Below are positions 16,479 through 25,821 of a DNA stretch of 64,000 nucleotides, piece after piece. The stretch comes from Micavibrio aeruginosavorus ARL-13 (GTDB taxonomy: Bacteria > Pseudomonadota > Alphaproteobacteria > Micavibrionales > Micavibrionaceae), in NCBI RefSeq assembly GCF_000226315.1, contig NC_016026.1, forward strand, positions 2,294,001 through 2,358,000, in the 5' to 3' direction. Positions within the stretch are counted from its first letter, which is position 1. Each line of letters starts with the position of its first letter. The notes beneath the pieces were generated by a model. The model did not search any database. It was not told the DNA's origin and saw only the letters and a program-made list of their open reading frames with translations. Made by a program: the position numbers and the translations under genes.

Positions 16479-17984
16479 TTATTCGTAATCCTGTGTCGGA
16501 CCATGGAAATGATCCAGATTGGCAAAGCGGGTGAGGTTGCCGTCGAAGAACAACCGCACCGTTCCAATCGGGCCATGACGCTGTTTCGCGATAATGGTTT
16601 CGGCCACGTTATGGAGCTGCTCCATCCTCTGTTGCCATTCGATATGCTTATCGGTGCCGGGTTCGGGTTCGGCCCGGGACAGATAATATTCTTCGCGGTA
16701 CACGAACATCACAACGTCCGAGTCCTGTTCAATCGATCCCGATTCACGCAGGTCGGACAATTGCGGGCGCTTGTCATCACGCTGTTCCACCGCACGGGAA
16801 AGCTGGGACAGCGCAATCACCGGAATATCCAGTTCCTTGGCAATCGCCTTCAGACCCCGGGTAATTTCCGACACTTCCAAAACGCGGTTTTCAGCGGATT
16901 GGCGCGAGCCAGAGCCCTGCAACAGCTGCAAATAGTCAATGACAATCAAACCCAGGCCGCTTTGGCGTTTCAAACGGCGCGCGCGCGTGCGCACAGCACC
17001 AATCGACAAAGCCGGCGTGTCATCAATATACAGCGGCACTTGCGACAGACGGTGCGATGCCTCGACAAAGCGACGGAAATCATTTTCGGTCAGTTTGCCC
17101 TTACGGATGGAGTCACCGGAAATTTCCGCCTGATCCGCCAGAATACGCGTTGCCAGCTGGTCGGATGACATTTCCAGAGAGAAGAACCCGACAACCGCCC
17201 CTTCCTTGCCGCCGGTTTGGGCATAACGGTTCGCCGCGTTAAACGCGATGTTGGTGGCCAGCGTGGTTTTCCCCATCGACGGGCGACCCGCAAGGATCAG
17301 CAAGTCGGAATTGTGCAGACCCCCCAGTTTTTCATCCAGATCGCGCAGCCCCGTGGTTACGCCCGTGACGTGACCATCGGTCTTATAGGCTTTGTCCGCA
17401 ATTTCAATCGCGCGCGCGACCGAATCCTTCAGCGTCACAAACCCTTTCCGGCCATCACCGGATTCGGCCAGAATGAACAGGCGGTTTTCCGCCATCTCAA
17501 TCGCCTTGGTCGCGTCGCGTTCGATTGTTTGTTCAAACGCATCATTCACCACATCCTCGCCCAGCGCGATCAGTTCGCGGCGCAAATGCAGATCATACAG
17601 ATTGCGCGCATAATCCGTCGCGCTGATGACCGTAATCACCGCGCTGGCCAGATCAGCCAGATATTGCGTGCCACCAACGGATGACAGGTCAGAGTCGGTT
17701 TCAAAATACCCTTTCAGCGTCACCGGTGACGCTGTCTGACCGCGCTCAATCAAACGCTGGATCGCTTCGAAAATGCGTTGGTGCGCGGGATGGAAAAAAT
17801 GTGCGGGCTTCAGAAAGTCGATGCGCTCCAGCACACGGTTATCGACCAGCAGTGCACCCAGCAATCCCTGCTCCGCCTCCAGGTTATGCGGCAGCGTGCG
17901 GTAATTCCGCTCCGCCGAAACCATCGGATCGTTGAGGGGAATATCATCCTTGCGGGCAAGGTTCGTGTTTGCTGTCGTGCTCAT
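16479..17984 (-). CDS. dnaB: Replicative DNA helicase DnaB
   Basis: Hexameric helicase of the replication fork. The 501-residue protein has the N-terminal DnaG-interacting domain (LPHNLEAEQGLLGALL, about residues 31-46) and the RecA-like C-terminal domain with Walker A in AGRPSMGKTTLATNIA, FFSLEMSSDQLATR, Walker B IVIDYLQLLQ and the conserved LSQLSRAVEQR. No intein or insertion is seen. It lies downstream of rplI on the same strand, the usual alphaproteobacterial order, and shares a terminator with the converging P1 gene. Confidence 0.97.
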   Translation of the reverse strand: MSTTANTNLARKDDIPLNDPMVSAERNYRTLPHNLEAEQGLLGALLVDNRVLERIDFLKPAHFFHPAHQRIFEAIQRLIERGQTASPVTLKGYFETDSDLSSVGGTQYLADLASAVITVISATDYARNLYDLHLRRELIALGEDVVNDAFEQTIERDATKAIEMAENRLFILAESGDGRKGFVTLKDSVARAIEIADKAYKTDGHVTGVTTGLRDLDEKLGGLHNSDLLILAGRPSMGKTTLATNIAFNAANRYAQTGGKEGAVVGFFSLEMSSDQLATRILADQAEISGDSIRKGKLTENDFRRFVEASHRLSQVPLYIDDTPALSIGAVRTRARRLKRQSGLGLIVIDYLQLLQGSGSRQSAENRVLEVSEITRGLKAIAKELDIPVIALSQLSRAVEQRDDKRPQLSDLRESGSIEQDSDVVMFVYREEYYLSRAEPEPGTDKHIEWQQRMEQLHNVAETIIAKQRHGPIGTVRLFFDGNLTRFANLDHFHGPTQDYE

Positions 17985-18085
17985 GGCGGCACTCTATTCA
18001 AAATCCCGCGCACACGCCACAAGCGCATCACACCCCCCATGTGAATTGCGGGGATAAGGGATGGTCGGAAACCCCCGGCAAAGAA

Positions 18086-18118
18086 GAAGCCCGCAGGCTG
18101 GTAGGACCTGCGGGCTTC
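18086..18118 (-). terminator. Hairpin terminator after rplI
   Basis: GAAGCCCGCAGG (18086-18097) pairs perfectly with CCTGCGGGCTTC (18107-18118). It lies between the rplI stop and the dnaB start. On the minus strand it is followed by TTCTTTGCC, a modest T-tract. Confidence 0.7.
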
Positions 18119-18170
18119 CGTAATCAGCTATATCCCTTGGGGAGAAACAGCCGAACCTGTTGTTTTAGGC

Positions 18171-18872
18171 TCAGGCGGTTTCGCCTTCGTCGGCGGCTTC
18201 AACGGCATCATCCACATGTTTCGTGGATTTAGCGGCTTTCTTCGCGGCCTTTTTGTCAGCTTTGGCTGCGGCTTCTGCGGAACGCTCTTGCTCAACAGCA
18301 AGGGCTTCGTCATCCAGCAGAGCGGATTTTGCCGCTGCGTCTTCTGCCAGTTCAGCGGCACGGGCTTCAGCAGCCAGTTTCGCTTTACCGGTTTTGGCCT
18401 GGATTGCGGCTTCCTCTTCCGAACGTGCAACGTTGACCATCACGTCAACTTTCACTTCCGGGTGCAGGGAAACGCTGACCGGGGCCAGACCCAGGGATTT
18501 AAACGCGGTGTTCATGACAACCTGGCCACGGCTTACGGTGGCTTTCAATTGGTCGGCAATGGCTTCCGCGATGTCACGCGTGGTGACGGAACCGTACAAA
18601 TGGCCACCTTCGGACGCCAGACGGATCAGAACGATCGTCTTGCCTTCCAGGGATTTTGCCACTTTCTGGGCGTCAGCGCGTTTTTCCGCGTTGCGTTTTT
18701 CCAGTTCAGCTTTTTGGGCTTCGAAATGGGCCACGTTATCCGGGGTCGCGCGCAGAGCTTTTTTCTGCGGGATCAGGTAATTGCGGGCATAACCCGGCCT
18801 TACCTTCACCAGAGAGCCCATTGCACCCAGGTTTTCAACGCGTTCCAGAAGGATCACTTCCATGTTCGCCAT
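18171..18872 (-). CDS. rplI: 50S ribosomal protein L9 with a long C-terminal tail
   Basis: Primary binder of 23S rRNA at the base of the L1 stalk. The N-domain is classic (MEVILLERVENLGAMG, VRPGYARNYLIP), followed by the connecting helix and a C-domain ending near residue 160 (VDVMVNVARSEEEA). A further 70 or so residues rich in Ala, Lys and Glu follow, so the protein is 233 residues against about 150-200 usual. The start at 18872 has AAGGAG eight bases upstream. It is third in the rpsF-rpsR-rplI operon. Confidence 0.96.
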   Translation of the reverse strand: MANMEVILLERVENLGAMGSLVKVRPGYARNYLIPQKKALRATPDNVAHFEAQKAELEKRNAEKRADAQKVAKSLEGKTIVLIRLASEGGHLYGSVTTRDIAEAIADQLKATVSRGQVVMNTAFKSLGLAPVSVSLHPEVKVDVMVNVARSEEEAAIQAKTGKAKLAAEARAAELAEDAAAKSALLDDEALAVEQERSAEAAAKADKKAAKKAAKSTKHVDDAVEAADEGETA

Positions 18873-18894
18873 GATCTATACTCCTTCCACTCGA

Positions 18895-19302
18895 TTACTG
18901 TTGGAACGAACGCGGAGCGCGTTCGCCACGGGGTTCACGATCGCCGCGATCGTTGCCGCGGAATTCACCGCCACCACGATATTCGCCACGGCCTTCACCA
19001 CGACCTTCCGGACGCGGACCGCGCGGGGCGCTGTCCATTTCCTGACGGACATACGGCATCAGAGCCATGAAACGGGCACGTTTAATAGCGCGAGCCAGTT
19101 CACGTTGCTTCTTCTGCGATACGGCCGTGATACGGCTCGGCATGATTTTGCCGCGCTCGGAAATGTAACGGCCCAGCGTGCGCACGTCTTTCCAGTCGAT
19201 TGCCGGAGCATTCGGACCAGAGAACGGGCACGTCTTGCGACGACGGAAGAACGGACGGCGGCCAGCCGGGCCACCAGCGGATTTTTGCATCTCTTCAGAC
19301 AT
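18895..19302 (-). CDS. rpsR: 30S ribosomal protein S18 with an Arg/Gly-rich C-terminal tail
   Basis: Small-subunit protein that binds 16S rRNA as a pair with S6. The core ([51 protein letters not shown]) fills residues 14 to about 85. The last 50 residues are a low-complexity tail of RGE/RGG type ([17 protein letters not shown]), giving 135 residues against about 75-90 usual. The ATG overlaps the rpsF stop in TAATG, so translation is coupled. The same frame continues without interruption, so the tail is not a frameshift. Confidence 0.96.
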   Translation of the reverse strand: MSEEMQKSAGGPAGRRPFFRRRKTCPFSGPNAPAIDWKDVRTLGRYISERGKIMPSRITAVSQKKQRELARAIKRARFMALMPYVRQEMDSAPRGPRPEGRGEGRGEYRGGGEFRGNDRGDREPRGERAPRSFQQ

Positions 19303-19661
19303 TATGCGGCTTCCTTGTCAAAATCGTTATCGTTGGAACGATCGCCGCCCAGAATGGCCGACGGGCCCTTGGACAGTTCGTCCAGACGAACGCTGATGTG
19401 GCGCAGAACGTCTTCGTTCAGGCGCATGTTACGCTCCATCTCCAGCAGTGCCGGAGCCGGGGTGTCCAGTTCCATCAGAACATAATGACCTTTGCGGTTT
19501 TTCTTGATGCGGTAAGCCAGCGTGCGCAGGCCCCAGCTTTCGGTTTTCACAACCTTGCCACCGTTTTTGGTGATCAGGTCGGAAAATTGTTTGGTCAGGT
19601 CTTCGACTTGCGTCGCGCTCAGATCCTGCCGTGCAATAAACACGGTTTCATAGAAAGGCAT
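19302..19661 (-). CDS. rpsF: 30S ribosomal protein S6
   Basis: Small-subunit protein that binds S18. The 119-residue sequence has the family N-terminus [15 protein letters not shown], the [20 protein letters not shown] strand pair and [11 protein letters not shown]. The start at 19661 follows GAGGAGAAACGAGT, a strong ribosome binding site. First gene of rpsF-rpsR-rplI; a structured leader lies upstream. Confidence 0.97.
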   Translation of the reverse strand: MPFYETVFIARQDLSATQVEDLTKQFSDLITKNGGKVVKTESWGLRTLAYRIKKNRKGHYVLMELDTPAPALLEMERNMRLNEDVLRHISVRLDELSKGPSAILGGDRSNDNDFDKEAA

Positions 19662-19780
19662 ACTCGTTTCTCCTCTCGGGTTTCAGAAATCCAGGCCAGA
19701 CAACCGGCCTAGGTTCCATCAGCCAACACCACCATGGTGCTGGCGAGGTTCTTTTAAAGAACGGGGGCACTATACGGATC
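19662..19780 (-). promoter_or_regulatory. Possible structured leader of the rpsF operon
   Basis: Reading on the minus strand, CCAGCACC-ATGG-TGGTGTTGG forms one hairpin (one G-U pair) and the segment around GGCCTAGGTT/GGCCTGG can form a second before the rpsF ribosome binding site. An S6:S18-binding leader is known for this operon in many bacteria; I cannot show that this is one. The rest of the gap up to 19990 is G/C-rich and holds a perfect 8-bp hairpin ATCCCCGC-ACGGG-GCGGGGAT (19903-19923); no gene is convincing there. Confidence 0.35.
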
Positions 19781-19990
19781 CCGGCCCCTGAATCAAGGAA
19801 ATTCCGGCGTTTTATTGGAAAAAAGCGATTCCCACCCCCATTCCGCCTACACCCCGGCCATTCCCCCGAAAAATTCCCGCGCCCCGCCCCCAAAAGCAAC
19901 ATCCCCGCACGGGGCGGGGATGCGAAAACTTAATGTTATGGAAATGTTATTCCGGTCGTAGGGCCCGGTAAGGATTTTGGCGCATACATA

Positions 19991-20029
19991 AAAACAGCCC
20001 CTGCAATTTCTCTCAGAGGGCTGTTTTTA
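19991..20029 (-). terminator. Terminator of the membrane protein gene at 20036
   Basis: AAAACAGCCCCT (19991-20002) pairs with AGGGCTGTTTTT (20016-20027) around a 13-base loop; A and T runs flank both arms. It lies just past the stop of the minus-strand gene. Confidence 0.8.
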
Positions 20030-20035
20030 AAATGC

Positions 20036-20899
20036 TTACTCACCTTGCTCAACACGTCGCCACCGCCCGCGCGGCTTCTCGTGTCTTTGCGGATCATTTT
20101 GTAATGAATATTGGTAATAGTTCGACAGCACGCCAACGCCAAATGCAGTGAACAAAGGAATAAAATAGAACGCCATCGGCAGCTGCAACAAGCCGACAAA
20201 AAACTGGAACCCCATCGGGGCAGGCACGCCCTTCTGTACACCGATCACATGACCAATAAAGCCCGCGATAAAACCGACAGCAAAAGAATACGCAAAACAC
20301 CCCAGAAAAAGCCGCCAGGCCCCAACAAACGGCGTGCAGAGCAATCGCCAAACATATCCATCGGTACGGTCAAACGATTCCTTGAAAGACATATGCGAGC
20401 GGACAGCTTTGGCCGGGAAGTAAAAACAAAGTCTATACCCGCAATAAAGGACACCAAGAATCGCCGCGAGCGTCAAAAGCCCGACAGCAGGCCGCAACGA
20501 CACAGCGGAGAAAAGCGCCGCTCCCAAAACCGTCGAAAAAACAACCAGCGCAAATCCCGCGACGACAAGCAACCACCCCATGCCGATAAAAGCCAGATCG
20601 CTTTTTTCAGGATGGAATGGGTCGACGGGCTTGGCACGCTCCGGCCCATGCAACAAAACACGATGCCAACCAATTATAAAACACGCACAGAAATAACCCG
20701 CGACCAGCGAACCAAAGACAAATTTCCCCTTTAACGCTGGCCACATCATATTCCCCAAGACATCAACCAGATCCAGCCCAATAATCCACGGCAAGATGGG
20801 CACTAGCAACGCCCAGAATTCCTGCTGATGGCCCTTGGTAAAGGCCCGCACATTGCGGCCCGTTTCAATGATCCCATAGGTTGGCTGAATACCCGGCAT
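20036..20899 (-). CDS. Uncharacterised multi-pass inner-membrane protein
   Basis: A 287-residue protein not recognised. After a hydrophilic N-terminus (MPGIQPTYGIIETGRNVRAF) I count about six hydrophobic segments, including LLVPILPWIIGLDLVDVLG, FGSLVAGYFCACFIIGW, LLVVAGFALVVFSTVLGAAL, LLTLAAILGVLYCGYRLCFYF, FAVGFIAGFIGHVIGV and FYFIPLFTAFGVGVL. The short cytosolic tail is basic. The start at 20899 has GGGGGAG six bases upstream; the frame reaches 20968 but without a better start. It has its own terminator, so it is probably monocistronic. Function unknown. Confidence 0.75.
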   Translation of the reverse strand: MPGIQPTYGIIETGRNVRAFTKGHQQEFWALLVPILPWIIGLDLVDVLGNMMWPALKGKFVFGSLVAGYFCACFIIGWHRVLLHGPERAKPVDPFHPEKSDLAFIGMGWLLVVAGFALVVFSTVLGAALFSAVSLRPAVGLLTLAAILGVLYCGYRLCFYFPAKAVRSHMSFKESFDRTDGYVWRLLCTPFVGAWRLFLGCFAYSFAVGFIAGFIGHVIGVQKGVPAPMGFQFFVGLLQLPMAFYFIPLFTAFGVGVLSNYYQYSLQNDPQRHEKPRGRWRRVEQGE

Positions 20900-21013
20900 G
20901 ACTCCCCCGTGAATGAATCTGTTAATTGCGCACAGATCAATGTTCAACCATAAGAGGTTTGCGAACAATCACGAACTTACGTGATGTGGGTGAAAGGCAG
21001 ACGGGTGGGCCCA

Positions 21014-21718
21014 TCAAAACGGCCACATCACCATCACCAGCCGCTGCCCCGGCACCGGTGGGCTGCCGTGGATCAGGGCTTGATCGGTATCGCGGCATTT
21101 TAACAGGAGCAAGTCGCCAGGTGCCGTGGCCTGGGCCAGCGGATCATTGGCGCGGACCGGGGTGGCTTCAATATCGCGTCCATTTTCACGCATCGTGCAA
21201 TCGGGCCGCCACCAGGTGCCCGCCGCGCCGCGCAATGTGACCAGGCCGAGCAGATCCCCCTTATCCGTATGCCAGAAATTATTTTCAGAGGGCTGAAAGG
21301 CCATCAAGGATGTTCCGACACTGCCGCCATTCGGTTTGCACACGGCAGCAAAATGCCCGACCAGATCAATGATCGTGCGGGCCATGTCCATGCGCCCACC
21401 ACTCCCTTCGGGAAAGCCGGCATCCTCCAGCGCGTAATCCAGCGCCAGCAAACGGCTTTCATCGCGCAATTGGTGGACCGGCCACGTGTAATTCAAAATT
21501 TCGCGGCGATAGTCGGACGTCCACCGGACATCCGGTGACAATTTGGAAATGTCGAGATCCATGAGATAGGAATTATTCGCCGCCGCGGCGGCCCCCCGCC
21601 ACACCGCCAGATTCAAACGCGGGTCGCGGATCATGGCCAGCACGCCGGGATCATCGCCCAGCGCGGCCTGGCCAAAGTCTTCGCGGTAGGATCGGGCGGT
21701 GTTCACAGGTACATCCAT
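21014..21718 (-). CDS. DUF1826-like protein
   Basis: A 234-residue soluble protein. The C-terminal half, FWHTDKGDLLGLVTLRGAAG followed by TWWRPD and later LIHGSPPVPGQRLVMVMW, matches my memory of DUF1826, a family seen near zinc-homeostasis (CobW-type) genes. The His-Thr-Asp and later His could form a double-stranded-beta-helix metal site like that of 2-oxoglutarate dioxygenases; that is inference. The start at 21718 has AAGGA eight bases upstream. No zinc-related gene is adjacent. It is divergent from fabD. Confidence 0.65.
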   Translation of the reverse strand: MDVPVNTARSYREDFGQAALGDDPGVLAMIRDPRLNLAVWRGAAAAANNSYLMDLDISKLSPDVRWTSDYRREILNYTWPVHQLRDESRLLALDYALEDAGFPEGSGGRMDMARTIIDLVGHFAAVCKPNGGSVGTSLMAFQPSENNFWHTDKGDLLGLVTLRGAAGTWWRPDCTMRENGRDIEATPVRANDPLAQATAPGDLLLLKCRDTDQALIHGSPPVPGQRLVMVMWPF

Positions 21719-21887
21719 CGGCAATGTCCTTATCAAAAGGTATGAACCGGGGATGACATTATGGCTATTTTCATATTTCGTCAAACTTTTACCCCTCCAA
21801 GCCAAGGCCCCCTTGCCCGACCGGGTCGTTCCCGGTAAAAAGGGCCGGAAATGTTAAGAAAACCAACCTTTTCAAGGATGCTCATCA

Positions 21888-22832
21888 ATGACACGCGCTT
21901 TCGTTTTCCCCGGTCAGGGGTCGCAATTCCCGGGTATGGGCAAGGATCTGGCCGAGGCCTTTCCCGACGCCAAACTGGTGTTTGAAGAAGTCGACGACGC
22001 CCTGTCCCAGAAATTGTCGAAAATCATTTTCGAAGGGCCGGACTCCGACCTGAACCTGACCGAGAACACGCAGCCCGCATTAATGGCCGTGTCCATGGCG
22101 GTGATGGCGGTTCTGACCAAACAGGGCGGGATTGATTTGAAATCCGTCTGTTCCCACGTGGCGGGCCATTCACTGGGTGAATATTCCGCGTTGACCGCCG
22201 CGGGCGCTTTGAAGTTGTCTGATACTGCCCGCCTGCTGAAACTGCGTGGACAGTCGATGCAGAAGGCCGTGCCGGTTGGTCAGGGGGCCATGGCCGCCAT
22301 TCTGGGATTGGAATTTGATGATGTGATGGCGATTGCATCGGAAGTGTCCGGCAACGAAGTCTGCGAGGCCGCCAACGATAACGCACCGGGACAAGTCGTC
22401 ATTTCCGGCCACAAGGGCGCGGTGGAAGCCGCCATCGCCCTGGCCACCAGCCGTGGCGCAAAACGCGCATTGGCGTTGCCCGTATCCGCCCCGTTCCATT
22501 GCCGTTTGATGCAACCCGCCGCCGAGGCGATGCAGGCCGCGTTGGCCGAAACCACGGTCAACGCCCCGGTTGTTCCGGTCATTGCCAACGTCACCGCCAG
22601 TCCCGTGACCGACCCGGCGGAGATTACCCGCCTGTTGGTCGAGCAGATCACGGGCCGTGTGCGCTGGCGCGAATCGGTTCAATGGATGAAAGCCAATGGT
22701 GTCACCGAAGCCACCGAGATCGGCGCGGGCAAAGTTCTGGCCGGACTGATCAAACGGATTGAAGGCGACATTGCCTGCACATCGGTCGGCACGCCGGAGC
22801 AGGTTGAAGCCCTGATCACGCAACTGAAATAA
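21888..22832 (+). CDS. fabD: Malonyl-CoA:ACP transacylase
   Basis: Transfers malonyl from CoA to acyl carrier protein, the entry step of fatty-acid elongation. The 314-residue protein has FPGQGSQFPGMGKDL at the N-terminus, the catalytic serine S95 in GHSLGEYSA, and the catalytic His H204 in SAPFHCRLM. It is first of the fabD/fabG/acpP/fabF/mltG set, but here followed by its own terminator and a chemotaxis pair instead of fabG. Confidence 0.97.
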   Translation: MTRAFVFPGQGSQFPGMGKDLAEAFPDAKLVFEEVDDALSQKLSKIIFEGPDSDLNLTENTQPALMAVSMAVMAVLTKQGGIDLKSVCSHVAGHSLGEYSALTAAGALKLSDTARLLKLRGQSMQKAVPVGQGAMAAILGLEFDDVMAIASEVSGNEVCEAANDNAPGQVVISGHKGAVEAAIALATSRGAKRALALPVSAPFHCRLMQPAAEAMQAALAETTVNAPVVPVIANVTASPVTDPAEITRLLVEQITGRVRWRESVQWMKANGVTEATEIGAGKVLAGLIKRIEGDIACTSVGTPEQVEALITQLK

Positions 22833-22855
22833 TCAAATAAACGCGCAATAAACAC

Positions 22856-22894
22856 GCCCCCGGCGCGCCCGCATGGCCCGCCGGGGGCTTTTTT
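22856..22894 (+). terminator. Intrinsic terminator of fabD
   Basis: GCCCCCGGCG (22856-22865) pairs with CGCCGGGGGC (22879-22888), followed by TTTTTTG. It separates fabD from the downstream PAS gene. Confidence 0.9.
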
Positions 22895-23057
22895 GTGCAA
22901 ACAGATGGCTTACAAAAACCTTACAGGAGGGCACCGCTCAGGCAAAATAAATCAATAAAAATCAAGATGATAATTAACCTTGACTTCCCCCGCCCAGCAC
23001 ACAATCTTAGTTGCAACCGCTTGATAAAAGGCGGGGGCCACGAACGACTGCGTAACA

Positions 23058-23594
23058 ATGGGGGTTACCCTGACACACCACCGGATCACACCGACGGGCA
23101 TTGCCCGCCCTTGGGACGATGAGGAAATCATCGTCAGCAAAACCGACATCAAGGGGCGCATCATCTACGCCAACGATGTCTTTCAGCGTGTGTCCCTGCT
23201 GACACCGGATGAATTGATCGGCAAACCCCACAACATCATCCGCCACCCGCATATGCCGCGGTGCATTTTCAAACTCTTCTGGGATACGTTGCAGGCGAAC
23301 AAGGAAATCTTCGCCTATGTCCTCAACATGGCCAGCAACGGCGACCATTACTGGGTCTTTGCCCACGTCACGCCCAGCTACGATAACAATATGAACGTGG
23401 TCGGATACCATTCCAACCGCCGCAAGCCCGATCCCGAAAAAATCGCCAAAATCGAGCCGATTTATAAGGCCTTGCTGGCGGAAGAAGCCAAACATTCCGG
23501 CCCGCGCGAAGCGCTGGACGCCGGAACCAAATTGCTGAACGAAACACTGGCCAAGGCGGGAATGTCCTATGATGAATTCATCTTCTCTCTCTAA
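23058..23594 (+). CDS. Aer-type PAS domain protein (energy-taxis sensor subunit)
   Basis: A 178-residue soluble protein that is almost wholly one PAS domain of the aerotaxis type: [56 protein letters not shown]. The IIRHPDMP-like motif is characteristic of flavin-binding Aer PAS domains. There is no membrane segment or signalling domain. The next gene, overlapping by 26 bases, encodes a chemoreceptor without a sensor domain. This arrangement resembles the two-protein CetB/CetA energy-taxis system of Campylobacter. Flavin binding is inferred from the motif. Confidence 0.85.
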   Translation: MGVTLTHHRITPTGIARPWDDEEIIVSKTDIKGRIIYANDVFQRVSLLTPDELIGKPHNIIRHPHMPRCIFKLFWDTLQANKEIFAYVLNMASNGDHYWVFAHVTPSYDNNMNVVGYHSNRRKPDPEKIAKIEPIYKALLAEEAKHSGPREALDAGTKLLNETLAKAGMSYDEFIFSL

Positions 23595-24879
23595 GGCTTC
23601 AATACTGGCCATCCTGTCCGGTGTATCGGGTTTTGCCGCACTGGGGCTGTTGATCGCGGATCAGGATATTCCGGTCTACGTCCCCTATGCGTTGGCCGGA
23701 GCCAGCATTCTCAGCATCATCGGCACCGTTTTCTTTCAACGCAAAACCGCCGCCACGCTGGACCAATACAGCGCGGTTTTAAAAGATATTGCCAAAGGCA
23801 ATTTTGAAACCCGCATCGTATCCGTCAAGGAACACGGCGTATTGGGACAGGTGGGCCATGACATCAACCATGTCGCCGACATCACCGACGCGTACATCCG
23901 CGAAGTCACAAATTCGATGCAGGCCGTCGGCGAAGGGCGGTATTACCGCCCGGTTCTGGAACGCGGCCTGCCCGGCATTTATCGCCGCAGCGCCAAGGCC
24001 GTGAACAATGTGGTCGCCGAAACCGAACGCCAAATCACGGCGTTCCGTGGATACGCGGACACGTTCGAGGGCAGCGTCAACGTGATCGTACAAAGTGTAT
24101 CCAGCGCCGCAAAAGACGTTGAAAGCGCGTCCGAACGCATGCTGGGCATCACCGAAGCCACGACCACGCGCGCCATCGACACATCCAACGCCGCCACCGT
24201 CGCCGCCGAGAGCACACATATTGTCGCCGCCGCGGCCGAAGAACTCTCGGCCTCGATCAGCACGATCAATGCGAATGTCTCCGAATCTTCCTCCATCGCG
24301 GTACAGGCCGCCAGCGAGGCGGACAAGACGGACCGCCTGATCAACGCCCTGACCGATGCCGCGAAGAATGTCGGCACGATCATTGAATTGATCAACAATA
24401 TCGCCAGCCAGACCAACCTGCTGGCCCTGAACGCCACGATCGAGGCCGCGCGTGCGGGTGAAGCGGGCAAAGGATTCGCCGTCGTTGCGCATGAGGTGAA
24501 AACACTGGCCGAACAAACCGCCCGGGCGACCGATGACATCACCAAACAAATCGGCACGATGCAGGAATTGACCGACGAAGCCGCCGCCGCCATCCGCGGG
24601 ATCGGCCAGACCATTCACCGCATCAACGATATTTCATCCACCATCGCGTTGGGCATGGACGAACAGAACATCGCCACGCAGGAAATCGCCCGGTCGATCC
24701 AGCAGGCCTCGCAAAGCACCGAGAACGTCACCCGCAACGTCAGTGACGTACAGGGCATGGCCGCCGAAGGCAAGGAATCGTCCGCCCGCGTATTGGACAT
24801 CGCCAAGACATTGTCCCGCGAATCCGACCGCCTGCAGGCGGATATCGCTGCCTTCCTGAAAACCGCACGGTCGATTTAA
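23569..24879 (+). CDS. Methyl-accepting chemotaxis protein without a periplasmic sensor
   Basis: A 436-residue chemoreceptor. Two hydrophobic helices (about residues 9-24 and 32-50) are separated by only a few residues, so there is no ligand-binding domain. A HAMP-like segment and a long coiled coil follow, with the hairpin tip [27 protein letters not shown] split across residues about 265-291 and [20 protein letters not shown]. No CheR-docking pentapeptide is at the C-terminus. It starts inside the PAS gene (26-base overlap), so the two are made together; the PAS protein is the likely sensor. No other che gene is in the window. Confidence 0.92.
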   Translation: MMNSSSLSKASILAILSGVSGFAALGLLIADQDIPVYVPYALAGASILSIIGTVFFQRKTAATLDQYSAVLKDIAKGNFETRIVSVKEHGVLGQVGHDINHVADITDAYIREVTNSMQAVGEGRYYRPVLERGLPGIYRRSAKAVNNVVAETERQITAFRGYADTFEGSVNVIVQSVSSAAKDVESASERMLGITEATTTRAIDTSNAATVAAESTHIVAAAAEELSASISTINANVSESSSIAVQAASEADKTDRLINALTDAAKNVGTIIELINNIASQTNLLALNATIEAARAGEAGKGFAVVAHEVKTLAEQTARATDDITKQIGTMQELTDEAAAAIRGIGQTIHRINDISSTIALGMDEQNIATQEIARSIQQASQSTENVTRNVSDVQGMAAEGKESSARVLDIAKTLSRESDRLQADIAAFLKTARSI

Positions 24880-24930
24880 TCTTCTCACCTTGCGGTTACC
24901 CATACGGGTTTTGTAGGCTGTTTTTCCACC

Positions 24931-25000
24931 TCAGCATTCCCGCGCAAGCGGGAATCCACGCGACCCATCCATTGGATCCCCGCTTGCGCGGGGATGCTGA
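24931..25000. repeat. REP-like palindromic element, two inverted copies
   Basis: Left copy TCAGCATTCCCGC-GCAA-GCGGGAATCCA (24931-24958) and right copy, in reverse, ending GCGGGGATGCTGA (24988-25000), share the pattern TCAGCATYCCCGC-GCAA-GCGGGRATCCA. Each copy is an 8-bp hairpin with a four-base loop. It lies between the chemoreceptor gene and fabG. Related elements are at 2709-2780 and 33338-33406. Confidence 0.85.
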
Positions 25001-25083
25001 AAGACGGGGGAATCCCCTATATTGACCCCCCCGCCCCAACCCCCTATTCTGCCCCTTCAATTTTTGAAGGGAAGGATACGATC

Positions 25084-25821
25084 ATGTTTAATCTTTCAGG
25101 CAAATGCGCTCTGGTGACCGGGGCCACAGGTGGAATTGGCGGCGCGATTGCCCGCGCCATGCATGCCCAGGGCGCAACCGTCGGCATTTCTGGCCGGAAC
25201 GAGGCCAAGCTGGCCGAGTTGGCCGCCGAATTGAAAGACCGCGTCCATGTCCTGCCCGCCGATCTGGGGGCCGAAGGTGGCGTGGATGCGCTGGTGAAAG
25301 CCGCCGAAGCCGCCATGGGCCAAATTGATATTCTGGTCAACAATGCCGGCCTGACCCGCGACAATTTGTCCCTGCGCATGAAACCGGAAGAATGGGACGA
25401 AGTGATTGCCGTCAACATGACCGCCACCTTCCGTCTGGCGCAGGCCGTTCAACGCGGCATGATGAAGCGCCGCAATGGCCGCATCATCAACGTCGCATCC
25501 GTCGTTGGCGTGATGGGCAACCCCGGCCAGTGCAACTATGTTGCCTCGAAAGCCGGCATGATCGGCTGGTCCAAAGCGATGGCACAGGAAATTGCCAGCC
25601 GCAACATCACCATCAACTGCATCGCCCCGGGCTTCATCGCCACGGCCATGACCGACGCATTGAACGATGACCAGAAAGCCACAATCAACGCGAAAATCCC
25701 GATGGGCCGCATGGGCAGCTCCGAGGACATCGCATCGGCAGCCGTATTCCTGGCCAGCGATGAAGCCGCGTACGTCACCGGCCAGACCATTCACGTGAAT
25801 GGCGGCATGGTGATGATTTAA
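25084..25821 (+). CDS. fabG: 3-oxoacyl-ACP reductase
   Basis: NADPH-dependent reductase of fatty-acid elongation, SDR family. The 245-residue protein has the TGATGGIG cofactor loop (residues 12-19), NNAG (86-89), catalytic S139, Y152 and K156 (NYVASKAGM), and INCIAPGFIATAMTDAL. The start at 25084 is preceded by GGGAAGGA. Its stop overlaps the HAD phosphatase start (TAATG). In most relatives fabG sits directly after fabD; here a PAS/chemoreceptor pair and a repeat intervene. Confidence 0.97.
   Translation: MFNLSGKCALVTGATGGIGGAIARAMHAQGATVGISGRNEAKLAELAAELKDRVHVLPADLGAEGGVDALVKAAEAAMGQIDILVNNAGLTRDNLSLRMKPEEWDEVIAVNMTATFRLAQAVQRGMMKRRNGRIINVASVVGVMGNPGQCNYVASKAGMIGWSKAMAQEIASRNITINCIAPGFIATAMTDALNDDQKATINAKIPMGRMGSSEDIASAAVFLASDEAAYVTGQTIHVNGGMVMI

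Noticed and set aside
19648-19902. 84-codon minus-strand reading frame upstream of rpsF
   Set aside because: Low-complexity, overlaps the rpsF start and its probable leader, and has no ribosome binding site.
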